From assembly GCA_029776205.1 (NCBI GenBank), contig JAKOTQ010000015.1, positions 62,001-126,000 of the forward strand: 64,000 nt of DNA, written 5' to 3'. The stretch is from Bacillota bacterium (GTDB taxonomy: Bacteria; Bacillota; UBA4882; UBA8346). Under the pieces are notes generated by a model that saw only the letters and a list, made by a program, of their open reading frames with translations, had not been told where the DNA came from and made no database searches. This document shows positions 44,379 to 53,255 of the stretch, in pieces (the first letter of the stretch is position 1; every line of letters starts with the position of its first letter). The position numbers and the translations under genes were made by a program.

Positions 44379-44759
44379 TTATTTCCGATATACAGTTGCC
44401 TGCATCAAAGCTAACAGCTCGTCGGATTCATTGGTAATCCGGATCAGATAAGTTCCCAATCGGGTGGTACGGGACTCTTCAATAGCCGTTGCATAAAGGG
44501 TACCTGAAGATACCGCTTTAAAATAGGAAATATTAGCTTGAATCGAAACCGCAGGACTGCCAAAATTAGACGCAGCAGCCAGTGCAAAATCAGCTAGAGT
44601 AAAGATGGCTCCTCCCTGAACTATTCCCAAACCGTTCAGATGCTTTTCCTCCAATCTCAATTTAGCCCGGGCTTTCCCGGGCTCGGCCTCAATCAGTTCA
44701 ATCCCGACAGTTTTTATAGCAAACTGATCTTTGGTTAAGCTCTCCGGCATTGCCTTCAT
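44379..44759 (-). CDS. PaaI-type hotdog thioesterase
   Basis: A 126-residue hotdog-fold protein: LEEKHLNGLGIVQGGAIFTLADFALAAASN carries the HN...GGxxFTLAD motif with the catalytic aspartate. ISYFKAVSSGTLYATA follows. Such enzymes hydrolyse acyl- or aryl-CoA; substrate unknown. AGGAGGGTTACCGG precedes the ATG. Confidence 0.9.
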   Translation of the reverse strand: MKAMPESLTKDQFAIKTVGIELIEAEPGKARAKLRLEEKHLNGLGIVQGGAIFTLADFALAAASNFGSPAVSIQANISYFKAVSSGTLYATAIEESRTTRLGTYLIRITNESDELLALMQATVYRK

Positions 44760-44910
44760 CCGGTAACCCTCCTTCAGTCAAATTACTTGACCTGTTTTAT
44801 TACTCACTCATTTTAAAACTCCTCTCCAAACTTGCCTTTGTCGGCCTATAGGGCTATAATTATAGTTATTATTGGACAAACTAGGAAAACTATTTGGGAA
44901 TAAGATTATC

Positions 44911-45471
44911 ATGCAAAACAATACGAAACTGGATAAACTTTGGAAAATGTTCTGGATCTTCTTCCGGATCGGCGCCTTTACCATCGGCGGAGGACTGGCC
45001 ATGCTCCCCCTCATTGAAAAGGAGATGGTCGACCGCCAGCAATGGGTCAGCCATGAAGAGATCGTCGATATTTTTGCCGTCTGTCAGTCTATCCCCGGCG
45101 TCATCGCCATCAACTCATCCATGTTTATCGGATACAAAATAGCCGGGCTTACCGGTGCCTGCGTCGCCGCCCTGGGAGTTATCATGCCGTCATTTTTAAT
45201 TATTTTGGCTATCGCCTCCATCTTGGTGGGTTTACGGGAAAATATTTATATCGCCAAAGCCTTCACCGGAGTCCGGGCCGGTATCGTTGCCATGATGGGG
45301 CTATCTGCGTATAAACTTGGCAAATCCGTCATAAAAAACCGGATCAGCTGGTGGATCGCTTTCGTCTGTTTTTGTACCATTGCTTTCTTCGAAGTTCATG
45401 CCATGTGGGCCATTATTACCGGCGCCATCGTCGGTTTGGCCACTTCTGCTTCCCGGAGGAAATCATCATGA
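44911..45471 (+). CDS. chrA: Chromate transporter ChrA, N-terminal-type half
   Basis: A 186-residue membrane protein of the short-chain CHR type: FFRIGAFTIGGGLAMLPLIEKEM and FAVCQSIPGVIAINSSMFIGYK carry the GGG...P and PG motifs. It is encoded directly before a second half-size ChrA with a four-base overlap. Paired short CHR proteins function together as a chromate or sulfate-like anion exporter. I choose ATG 44911; a TTG at 44872 would add 13 polar residues and has no ribosome site. Confidence 0.92.
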   Translation: MQNNTKLDKLWKMFWIFFRIGAFTIGGGLAMLPLIEKEMVDRQQWVSHEEIVDIFAVCQSIPGVIAINSSMFIGYKIAGLTGACVAALGVIMPSFLIILAIASILVGLRENIYIAKAFTGVRAGIVAMMGLSAYKLGKSVIKNRISWWIAFVCFCTIAFFEVHAMWAIITGAIVGLATSASRRKSS

Positions 45472-46055
45472 TTTATCTTCAATTGTTCTGGATCTTCTTC
45501 AAAATCGGCCTCTTCAGTTTCGGCGGCGGCTATGTGATGATCCCCCTAATGCAAAAAGAAATTGAGACCCATGGTTGGATCCCAATTAATGAATTTGCCG
45601 ATATTGTTGCTGTCTCCCAAATGACCCCCGGACCTCTTGCTGTCAATGCAGCCACTTATATCGGCCAACGGGCTGCCGGAATTATGGGGTCTTTCTCTGC
45701 AACTCTCGGCGTTTCGTTGCCTTCGCTTATTCTGGTCATTCTTATTGCCCGCGCATTCCTGCGTTTCAAGGAAAACCCCATCGTCGAACGGGCTCTCCGG
45801 GGCATCCGTCCGGCAACTGCCGGAATGATCGCCGCCGCTATGATCTTTTTTGCGGAAATGTCCATCTTCACCAAAGAACTCCCACGGGATATTGCGGCAT
45901 TATTTTCCGGTGATTTCAGCGCCTTTAAAGGATTTGGCATCAATCCGGGGGCACTATTCATCTGTATCATCATATACATCGGATCTGTCCGTTTCAAATT
46001 GCACCCCATCACCGCCGTGGTCATCTCCGCCATTCTCGGCATATTTTTAACCTAA
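45468..46055 (+). CDS. chrA: Chromate transporter ChrA, C-terminal-type half
   Basis: A 195-residue short CHR protein: FFKIGLFSFGGGYVMIPLMQKE, VAVSQMTPGPLAVNAATYIGQRAAG and GIRPATAGMIAAAM. CGGAGG precedes the ATG, which overlaps the previous stop (ATGA). A segment between two helices (IFTKELPRDIAALFSGDF) is an insertion compared with its partner. Confidence 0.93.
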   Translation: MIYLQLFWIFFKIGLFSFGGGYVMIPLMQKEIETHGWIPINEFADIVAVSQMTPGPLAVNAATYIGQRAAGIMGSFSATLGVSLPSLILVILIARAFLRFKENPIVERALRGIRPATAGMIAAAMIFFAEMSIFTKELPRDIAALFSGDFSAFKGFGINPGALFICIIIYIGSVRFKLHPITAVVISAILGIFLT

Positions 46056-46082
46056 TTCCATCCATACTGCTTCCTCTTCCAC

Positions 46083-47174
46083 TCACTCCTTCACCGGAAG
46101 GCGTGCTGTACTCTCGCGTATAATCAGTTCCGGCCTCATCATTACCTTTTGAGGGCTACCCTCGTTGATCAGGGCTAACATTCGCCGGGCCGCTTCCATC
46201 CCCAACTGTTCTTTGGGATGGACAACGGTAGTCAACTTAACTTCTGACGAGACCGCCAGCTGAGAATCGTCAAAACCAACCACGGACAAATCCTCCGGAA
46301 CTCTCAATCCCTGCTCCCGAAGAACATCCAGTAATTGTAAAGCTTGTAGGTCATTATAACACACCACTGCAGTACATTCAGACAACATCCCCCGAAACCG
46401 CCCTGACCGGAAAAGGTCTTCCGATTCATCCGCTTCCGCTGTATCGAACCAGACAACTTGAGCGTCTTTCACCTTCAGCCCGGCTTCCCGGTGGGCTTTT
46501 TGAAAACCAGCCCACCGGTAATGTCCTTGAATGTCATCGACCTTAAAAAGCCCTCCAATCTTCCGATGCCCCAAGGCCAACAAGTGCTGAGTCGCCAGAT
46601 ATCCAGCTTCCAGATCATCTTCAACAACATACGAACAGTCCAAATCCTGATAGCGGCCATGAATGAACAACAACTGGACTCCCTGATTCTCCAACTCGCG
46701 GTAGAGATCCAAATTAGGATTAGGCAATGCACTCTTAGTTGATTCCACGATCAATCCGTCAATATGTTGGCCTAACATGTTTTCCAGACAAATCAATTCT
46801 TTTTCATGCTGATTATATGTGCAGGATAATATGATATTATAACCGTTTGCCGCCAAGACCTGGTCAATACCTCGGATGATCGCAGGAAAAATATAATCGT
46901 TCAAATAAGTTATAATCACTCCGATTTTTTTTGAAGGGACTTTCCGACGACGGCGTTCCCGGACAAAGGTTCCTTTGCCATGAACCCGGTAAAGCCACCC
47001 GGCATTGACCATCTCTCCCAGAGCTTGCCGCACCGTATGCCGGCTAATCTGAAACCTGGCAGCTAATTCGTTTTCGGAATAAATCTGCTCACCAGGCTGA
47101 ACTATTCCTGCCTCAATCTGCCCAATCAGATAATCGATGAGTTGGCGGTATTTCGGTTTTTTGTTGTCTGTCAT
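46083..47174 (-). CDS. araR: AraR-type transcriptional repressor (GntR DNA-binding, LacI-type sensor)
   Basis: A 363-residue regulator. Residues 1-75 are a GntR winged helix (YSENELAARFQISRHTVRQALGEM and GWLYRVHGKGTFV); the rest is a LacI-like sugar-binding domain (KIGVIITYLNDYIFPAIIRGI to LSVVGFDDSQLAVSSEVKLTTV). This fusion is typical of AraR, the arabinose-responsive repressor. It is 13 bases after the isomerase gene in one operon, and a perfect AraR-like palindrome overlaps that operon's promoter, so it should repress itself. Confidence 0.92.
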   Translation of the reverse strand: MTDNKKPKYRQLIDYLIGQIEAGIVQPGEQIYSENELAARFQISRHTVRQALGEMVNAGWLYRVHGKGTFVRERRRRKVPSKKIGVIITYLNDYIFPAIIRGIDQVLAANGYNIILSCTYNQHEKELICLENMLGQHIDGLIVESTKSALPNPNLDLYRELENQGVQLLFIHGRYQDLDCSYVVEDDLEAGYLATQHLLALGHRKIGGLFKVDDIQGHYRWAGFQKAHREAGLKVKDAQVVWFDTAEADESEDLFRSGRFRGMLSECTAVVCYNDLQALQLLDVLREQGLRVPEDLSVVGFDDSQLAVSSEVKLTTVVHPKEQLGMEAARRMLALINEGSPQKVMMRPELIIRESTARLPVKE

Positions 47175-47187
47175 CCAGGTTTACCCT

Positions 47188-48669
47188 CTACTTAAACGGG
47201 TTTTCATCCGGATAAGGAACAACTGCCGGTTGATTGTAGGAAACATCCTGCACCCCTAACATTTTCATCGCTGCAAATAAAACTTTACCTACATGCTTAA
47301 AGGCCACACCGGCATGATGGGGGTATTGTTTTCCGATTAATACATGACGGTAAAAACGCCCCATTTCTTTCACAGCAAACACCCCGATAGACCCAAAGGA
47401 TTGAGGATCCACATCGAGGACTTCACCTTCTGCCACATAGCTCCGAAGCTGACAATCGGCCGTCCCCTGCAACCGGAATAAAGTGATATCCCCCGGCCGA
47501 ATCGTCCCTTCCAGAGTCCCCCGGGTAATATCCGGTTCCCGGTCCGGTTCCAGCAGACGGTGCATAATCAGCTGATGTTTCATGGCAGCATTTTTCATAC
47601 AGCTCTTGGGGGTATTCCCACAATGGAAACCCATAAACAGATCGGTAGGTTTATATTCGCCCAGCTTCGTAACATTAGCATCCACCATATCCCGGGGAAC
47701 CGTATTGTTAATATCCAATAACGTCGCCGGCATCTCTGTTGCACAACAGATGATATACTCGCTTAATGCCCCGTACATATCGACTTCACAGGCAACGGGG
47801 ATTCCCCGGGAAGCCAACCGGGAGTTAACGTAACAAGGCACGAATCCAAATTGGGTTTGAAATGCAGGCCAGCATTTATTGGCAAAAATTGCATATTCGG
47901 AAGCTCCGCGATATTTATCCATCCAATCCAATAAAGTCAGTTCAAATTGGGCCAATTTCGGCAGAATCCCGGGATGTCCGTTTCCTTCTCCCAATTCACT
48001 GGCCATATCCCGGACTACATCATCAATTCGGGGGTCGCCCGCATGTTTATTGAAGGACTCAAATAAATCCAATTCTGAATTTTCCATAACTTCAACCCCG
48101 AGGTCATACAAGGGTTTAATCGGGGCGTTACAGGCCACAAAATCCTGAGGCCGGGGTCCGAAAGCAAAAATCTTCAATTTTGACAATCCAATAATAATAC
48201 GGGCTATATGGGCAAAATCTCCGATCCACTCGGCTACCTCTTCGGCAGTTCCCACCGGATATTCCGGGATATAGGGACGCAACTTCCGCAAAGCCAGATT
48301 ATAGGAAGCATTAAGCATACCGCAGAAAGCATCGCCTCGGCCTTGCACCAGGCCGTTGGATTTCTCTTCGGCAGCTGCCGCAAACATGACCGGTCCGCCA
48401 AACCTTTGAGCTAATAAGGTTTCCGGGCCCTCCGGGCCAAAGTTGCCAAGGTAAACTACCAACGCATTAACACCGGCTTCTTTCAACTCATCCAAGGCCG
48501 CCAACACATGAGCCTCATTTTCAACGGTCACCTTGACTTCAACGATCTCCGTGCCAAGCGCCTGACAAGCCTGAACCACCGCTTTTCGCCGCGCTTCACT
48601 CAGCTGAACCGGAAAACAATCCCGGCTCACCGCAACAATTCCCAACTTAACAGCAGGAATATTTAACAT
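47188..48669 (-). CDS. L-fucose/L-arabinose isomerase family protein
   Basis: A 493-residue ketol-isomerase-fold protein with the FucI-family layout: LGIVAVSRDCFPVQLSEARR at the N-terminus, LGNFGPEGPETLLAQRF, then the metal region with Glu and Asp in ACEVDMYGALSEYI and a His in MGFHCGNTPKSC. It lacks canonical AraA motifs. Control by AraR suggests an aldopentose substrate such as L-arabinose. ATG 48669 has GGAGGG six bases upstream; earlier in-frame ATGs (48675, 48690) do not. Confidence 0.87.
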   Translation of the reverse strand: MLNIPAVKLGIVAVSRDCFPVQLSEARRKAVVQACQALGTEIVEVKVTVENEAHVLAALDELKEAGVNALVVYLGNFGPEGPETLLAQRFGGPVMFAAAAEEKSNGLVQGRGDAFCGMLNASYNLALRKLRPYIPEYPVGTAEEVAEWIGDFAHIARIIIGLSKLKIFAFGPRPQDFVACNAPIKPLYDLGVEVMENSELDLFESFNKHAGDPRIDDVVRDMASELGEGNGHPGILPKLAQFELTLLDWMDKYRGASEYAIFANKCWPAFQTQFGFVPCYVNSRLASRGIPVACEVDMYGALSEYIICCATEMPATLLDINNTVPRDMVDANVTKLGEYKPTDLFMGFHCGNTPKSCMKNAAMKHQLIMHRLLEPDREPDITRGTLEGTIRPGDITLFRLQGTADCQLRSYVAEGEVLDVDPQSFGSIGVFAVKEMGRFYRHVLIGKQYPHHAGVAFKHVGKVLFAAMKMLGVQDVSYNQPAVVPYPDENPFK

Positions 48670-48704
48670 TGACATCCCTCCATTTTCCATTGGAATATAG
48701 TTCC

Positions 48705-48735
48705 ATTATACCCTAAATCCGCTTGTACGTACAAG
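48705..48735 (-). promoter_or_regulatory. AraR operator overlapping the isomerase-araR promoter
   Basis: CTTGTACGTACAAG (48722-48735) is a perfect 14-base palindrome and matches the core of the Bacillus AraR box, TTGTACGTACAA. On the minus strand TTGTAC within it is the likely -35, followed after 18 bases by a consensus TATAAT (48705-48710). Repressor binding would therefore block RNA polymerase directly. Confidence 0.9.
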
Positions 48736-48751
48736 TAGTAACGTAATTGTT

Positions 48752-48787
48752 CCAAAAAGAAAGGGCCGGTTCACCGAACCCCGACCC
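48752..48787 (-). terminator. Terminator overlapping the lipoprotein stop codon
   Basis: On the minus strand GGGTC..GGTTC, loop GGT, GAACC GGCCC with TTTCTTTTTGG after it. The stop TGA of the lipoprotein gene lies inside the stem. Confidence 0.78.
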
Positions 48788-49646
48788 CTTCGATCTCGAT
48801 ATGTAGTATATAAGGCTTCCCATCTGCCGCCGGTTCCTCCAAGCGCAGGCGATAGGTATTATCTTTCGCTGCCTGCCATGAACCGGTCAGCCGAATGGTT
48901 TCATTAAAATTCAAGAATTCTTTGTTATAATCGCACCAAACCCGGTCCGCTTCTGTAAATTTCCCATCAAAGTCCCAATCTAAAACATAGAACCAGATGG
49001 TTTTCCCGCCAACGGATGTCTTCCCCGTTAAACATTGCCTGGCGCCCATCCGAAGTTCTGAAGATCCAGAAACGGAAAGCCGATCCCACTGAAACTCTCC
49101 ATGTTTCTGAACGAATTTGCCTGTTTTATCAACTTCCCGGACAGCCTTGGATTCGATCCGGTAATTACTTTCAACGATATAATCTGCTCCTGTACTGCGT
49201 TCGTTGAAGAACAATTCGATTTGGCCGGTTCGTTTAAACTCATATTTGACCGCATTAAAAGGCCCTTCAGCCAACCGAAAATGCCAAGGATCACCGGTTT
49301 CATTGCACTTTAGGATCATCGTCCTCACCGGCCGATGCCCATCCAAGTGATAAACATCAGTCTGAAACTCCCGATCAAACCGGCTGATAATCATATAATC
49401 ATCAGTGCCAATCCGGACAACAGGACGTAACTCCAATCCTCCGCGAAATTCGTCCAACCGTTGATAGGCTGATCGCGGCGTCTGATAAATTCTCTCCGTT
49501 CCGATCACCCGATAAGCCCAGCCATCATGACTTAATGACAAATCCACTACCCCGGATAAATCTACCGTTCCAAGATCATCAGTACATCCGCTAACTCCCA
49601 CGAGGAGCACAACCATTAAAATACCCAGCCAGCCAATACGTTTCAT
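48771..49646 (-). CDS. Hypothetical lipoprotein with an EF-hand-like loop
   Basis: A 291-residue exported protein. A lipoprotein signal (MKRIGWLGILMVVLLVGVSGC) puts the lipid cysteine at about 21. The mature part is mostly beta-strand-like with few known motifs; near residue 230 DWDFDGKFTEAD has the spacing of a calcium-binding EF-hand or dockerin loop. The start ATG 49646 follows GGAGGGATTGAAG. It lies upstream of the AraR promoter, on the same strand but with its own terminator. Family not recognised. Confidence 0.8.
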   Translation of the reverse strand: MKRIGWLGILMVVLLVGVSGCTDDLGTVDLSGVVDLSLSHDGWAYRVIGTERIYQTPRSAYQRLDEFRGGLELRPVVRIGTDDYMIISRFDREFQTDVYHLDGHRPVRTMILKCNETGDPWHFRLAEGPFNAVKYEFKRTGQIELFFNERSTGADYIVESNYRIESKAVREVDKTGKFVQKHGEFQWDRLSVSGSSELRMGARQCLTGKTSVGGKTIWFYVLDWDFDGKFTEADRVWCDYNKEFLNFNETIRLTGSWQAAKDNTYRLRLEEPAADGKPYILHIEIEGVGVR

Positions 49647-49834
49647 CTTCAATCCCTCCTCCAGTTTTACCCTCTTTTGACGTTCCTTACCGACATTTTG
49701 TTCCGTTGCCAATTCATCCAATTATCCTGTATTTCTATTCAGCTTGATAAGCCAATCAATAAGCGTTATAATCAAAATTAACAAAAATTTTACTTACAGA
49801 TCGAAAAATAAGCGGGAAGGAACAGGTGGTACCT

Positions 49835-51412
49835 ATGTCAACAAAAGTGCTCAACCAACGACTATTGGAAGACGCCCAATTTTGGAAAGGGAAAAATGTA
49901 CAACTCCCCAAGTATGATCGAAAAACCATTCCGGTAAAGTCCATTTGCTTTTCTGCGGGACGTATGGCCTATGGCCATACCGGAGATATCATGCAGGATT
50001 TGCTCAATCTGGACCCTTCGACCGGCCTCATGGTCGGCATCGAAACCTTCTCCCCTAAATATGTTACAGAACTGTCTGCTTCAGATTTCTTAATCACCCA
50101 ACCTATCTTTGAAAACGAAAAGGGAAAAGTAACCCCTAAGATCCAAGGAGCGATTGACTCCATTCTCTATCTGGACGCCAACACCAACAGCCTTGCCTGG
50201 GCCAAATTATTGGAATACGCCCGAGATCCGCAGGTTCAATTCGCCACCATCAATGCTCCGGAAGGCGCTTACGGCGTCACCTACAACGGCGGCGATTTTG
50301 CTGAACCCATCAGCCCGGTGTTGATTAAAGATATGGAAGAAGGAACCGTAAACTCCGATGCGGCGAAATGGACTTTATTTGCTATGGAACGCTATAAAGC
50401 CGGATTAAAATTTGCCATGGTAAGTTGCACTAACTTCTCTGGAAATGGCCATTATACAGCCGCAACCCTTAAAACAGTTGCCCAGGCATGGGAAACCAAA
50501 GGCTTTGCTCCAGCCGGTTTTCTTGATTACTTATCCGACTCCAGCCGGTTTTCCTTCCCGAACTGTATGATCGACCGTATTGCGGTATCTCCGGATGAAT
50601 CTATCCGGCAACAGATGGAGGCCATTGGCATCCGCTCCAATTTGGTGGTCACTGAAAAAGCCCGCTATTGGGCTGTGGAAGACAACTTCCCTGCTGGCCG
50701 TCCAGCTTTTGAAAAAGCTGAAGGTGTATTTATGGAATCCAGCTATGAAGAGGTTAAAAAATATGAAGATATGAAACTCCGTATCCTCAATATGAGCCAT
50801 TCAGTTATCGCCGGATTAGGCGTGCTTTTAGGTTACCGCGGCAATTACGGCATCTACAACGCCATGAAAAACGAGATGATCGCAACGCTTATCCAACGGA
50901 TTATCGATATCGTTATTCAAACCGTCGACAAGCCGAAACAGATGGATCCCAAAGCCTTTGCCGCTGATGCCATTACTCGCCTGAATAATCCCAACATTCC
51001 GGATGATCCGATGCGGATTGCTTTAAATGCCTCCACTAAAATGTTACCGCGTTTCCTGGATACGTATTATGCAGCGGAGGCTAAAGGCATTCCAAGGGAT
51101 CAATTGAATCTAATCTTGCTTCCCGTAGCCGGATTTATCCGCTACACCATGGGCGTAGATGATCAAAACATCGCTTATTCTCTGGAGGATGACCCCCGCA
51201 AAGATTTGCTCACTGCCTGCGCCTCGAAAGCCGTTATCGGCGAACCGGCTTCAGCCGTTGCTTTTAGGGAAATCATCGCCCATAAAGACATTATGGGAAA
51301 AGATCTTTACCAACACGGGGATACCGGCGCCATACTGGAAGAGATGGTCTCTAAAATGCTCGCCGGCAGCGATGCTGTCGCCCGAACCGTCGCTGAATAT
51401 CTTACCAAATAA
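49835..51412 (+). CDS. Mannitol dehydrogenase/hexuronate reductase-family NAD(P) oxidoreductase
   Basis: A 525-residue long-chain polyol dehydrogenase: the catalytic region contains KLRILNMSHSVIAGLGVLLG, with the family K-x5-N-x2-H motif, and FLDYLSDSSRFSFPNCMIDRI earlier. The N-terminal nucleotide site reads CFSAGRMAYGHTGDIMQ, a divergent form of the usual GxGxxxRG motif. Substrates in the family are mannitol, fructuronate or tagaturonate. It may belong with the sugar genes to its left, though on the other strand. ATG 49835 follows AGGTGG. Confidence 0.88.
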   Translation: MSTKVLNQRLLEDAQFWKGKNVQLPKYDRKTIPVKSICFSAGRMAYGHTGDIMQDLLNLDPSTGLMVGIETFSPKYVTELSASDFLITQPIFENEKGKVTPKIQGAIDSILYLDANTNSLAWAKLLEYARDPQVQFATINAPEGAYGVTYNGGDFAEPISPVLIKDMEEGTVNSDAAKWTLFAMERYKAGLKFAMVSCTNFSGNGHYTAATLKTVAQAWETKGFAPAGFLDYLSDSSRFSFPNCMIDRIAVSPDESIRQQMEAIGIRSNLVVTEKARYWAVEDNFPAGRPAFEKAEGVFMESSYEEVKKYEDMKLRILNMSHSVIAGLGVLLGYRGNYGIYNAMKNEMIATLIQRIIDIVIQTVDKPKQMDPKAFAADAITRLNNPNIPDDPMRIALNASTKMLPRFLDTYYAAEAKGIPRDQLNLILLPVAGFIRYTMGVDDQNIAYSLEDDPRKDLLTACASKAVIGEPASAVAFREIIAHKDIMGKDLYQHGDTGAILEEMVSKMLAGSDAVARTVAEYLTK

Positions 51413-51427
51413 ACCCAGGCAAAAAGA

Positions 51428-51463
51428 GAGACAGGCCAAAATCAGCGGCCTGTCTTTATTTTC
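51428..51463 (+). terminator. Terminator after the polyol dehydrogenase gene
   Basis: GACAGGCC, nine-base loop, GGCCTGTC, then TTTATTTTC. The stem is perfect over eight pairs and lies 17 bases after the stop codon. Confidence 0.88.
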
Positions 51464-51583
51464 AGCTGTTTTAGACTTAAGATTTCGTCTTTGTAAAGAA
51501 ATGCGTTTTGCCACTGCTTCGGAATATGATGATAAGTAACCTCTCTCCTAAAACACACAATCATCATAAACGGAGCGATTCCC

Positions 51584-52249
51584 ATGGAGTTTATTTTTTC
51601 GGTCATTTCCATTATTATTATCAACTTGGTTCTCTCCAGCGACAACGCTGCTGTCATCAGTTTAGCCATTAAAAACATTCCGGAAGAACAGCGCCAGCTG
51701 GCCGCCATGATCGGTACATGCGGCGCAGTCATCCTCCGAATCCTCATCACTTCCCTGGCCACTCTATTGGTTAACATTCCTTATCTAAATGCCATTGGTG
51801 GGCTATTACTGTTATTTATCACCTGGAACTTGTTGAAACAGACGGATTCCGAAGACCAGATCAAAACGCCCAATCATTACTGGACCGCTGTTGGAAGCAT
51901 TGTGATTGCCGATCTCTCCATGGCTTTTGATAATGTCATGGGCGTTGCCGGTGCAGCCCACGGTTCGATCGTTCTGGTCATTTTCGGTCTGGCATTCAGT
52001 ATCCCGATCCTGATATGGGGATCAAACCGGCTAGCTTCCCTCATGAACCGATACCCAATCATTATCTATATCGGTGCAGCAGTATTGACTCATACCGCCC
52101 TCAGCATGTTTTTCCATGACCATGGGTTGGATCTGCAACGCTGGGTCGGAAGAAACACACTTAATCTAGTTTCCTGGTTATTCGCTATCTCAGTTTTCGT
52201 CTATGGATATTTCAAAACAAAAACCAAACCCGTCAGCGAAGAGGATTGA
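51584..52249 (+). CDS. YjbE/TerC-family integral membrane protein
   Basis: A 221-residue membrane protein with seven hydrophobic segments. INLVLSSDNAAVISLAIKN and VIADLSMAFDNVMGVAGAA contain the acidic-Asn motifs conserved in TerC-like proteins, which are thought to move metal ions such as manganese. No yybP-ykoY riboswitch, which often controls such genes, is seen in its leader. CGGAGCG precedes the ATG. Confidence 0.88.
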   Translation: MEFIFSVISIIIINLVLSSDNAAVISLAIKNIPEEQRQLAAMIGTCGAVILRILITSLATLLVNIPYLNAIGGLLLLFITWNLLKQTDSEDQIKTPNHYWTAVGSIVIADLSMAFDNVMGVAGAAHGSIVLVIFGLAFSIPILIWGSNRLASLMNRYPIIIYIGAAVLTHTALSMFFHDHGLDLQRWVGRNTLNLVSWLFAISVFVYGYFKTKTKPVSEED

Positions 52250-52376
52250 CTCCGATTCTCCAGACTCCGCCCATGGATGGATTTCATTAATATGTATATT
52301 TCGGCTTCACTTCCGGATATTCGTGCTCATAGCATAATATCAAATATGAATGGAAAATGAAGAGGTGAAGCCCATT

Positions 52377-53201
52377 ATGGAAGAAACAACCGGATTCCGT
52401 ATGGAATGCGTCGTTCAAGCCGGTGACAATATCGAAGCCATTGCTCTTGCCTTTAATACCACTCCGGAAGATCTGCAAAAAGAAAACCCCCAGGTCGATG
52501 TATATCATCTACTACCGGAACAGGTTTTACAATTTCCTTTCCCCATGCGCTGTTCGGGACAGATATACATTGCCCGCCAGGGCGATACCTTAGCCCGTAT
52601 AACTCGCCAGTTTAGAGTCTCCGAAGAAGATATTTTGCGGGAAAATCCTTTTTTACGTATCTTAGGTATTCGTCCCGGATTCCCTATTTGTATCCCGGCA
52701 CCACAGCCCCCGGTATGCCGCAACGGTTTTCTTTATACCATCGTTTCTGGAGATACTTTATTTTCACTGGCTTTACGCTTCAACACAACAGTTGACGCCA
52801 TCCTTAGAGCCAATCCGGGGCTAAATCCCAACCAACTTTATGTAGGCCAACAGATCTGTATCCCCGGGAGACCCACACCCGCCTGCCCCGGAACCATTTA
52901 TACGGTGGTCACCGGAGACACCTTAACCAGTATCGCCGTACGTTTCAACACCAGCGTCCAGGCCATCATTCAAGCCAATCCCGGAATTAACCCCAACTTC
53001 ATCGTTCCCGGCCAGCAAATTTGCATCCCTACCACACCGACTCCTCGGTGTCCCGGATTTATTTACACCGTGGTTGCCGGAGACACCCTGTTCTCCATCG
53101 CCAACCGCTTTAACACGACCATCAATACCATCTTACAAGTAAATCCCGGATTAAACCCCAATCTGCTCTATATCGGGCAGCAAATCTGCATTCCGCAATA
53201 A
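52377..53201 (+). CDS. Protein with five LysM domains
   Basis: A 274-residue protein composed almost entirely of five LysM modules of about 50 residues: the first is divergent (VVQAGDNIEAIALAFNTT), the second begins IYIARQGDTLARI, the last three are close copies (YTIVSGDTLFSLALRFNTT, YTVVTGDTLTSIAVRFNTS, YTVVAGDTLFSIANRFNTT), each ending QQICIP. LysM binds N-acetylglucosamine glycans. There is no signal peptide, so it may be a mother-cell spore coat or cortex protein. ATG 52377 follows GAGGTG. Confidence 0.9.
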   Translation: MEETTGFRMECVVQAGDNIEAIALAFNTTPEDLQKENPQVDVYHLLPEQVLQFPFPMRCSGQIYIARQGDTLARITRQFRVSEEDILRENPFLRILGIRPGFPICIPAPQPPVCRNGFLYTIVSGDTLFSLALRFNTTVDAILRANPGLNPNQLYVGQQICIPGRPTPACPGTIYTVVTGDTLTSIAVRFNTSVQAIIQANPGINPNFIVPGQQICIPTTPTPRCPGFIYTVVAGDTLFSIANRFNTTINTILQVNPGLNPNLLYIGQQICIPQ

Positions 53202-53206
53202 ACAGA

Positions 53207-53240
53207 AAGGGCTGCTGTCATCTATTGGACAGCAGCCCTT
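53207..53240. terminator. Bidirectional terminator between the LysM gene and hisG
   Basis: AAGGGCTGCTGTC, eight-base loop, GACAGCAGCCCTT: a perfect 13-bp stem between converging genes. Confidence 0.9.
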
Positions 53241-53255
53241 ATATAACACTTACAA

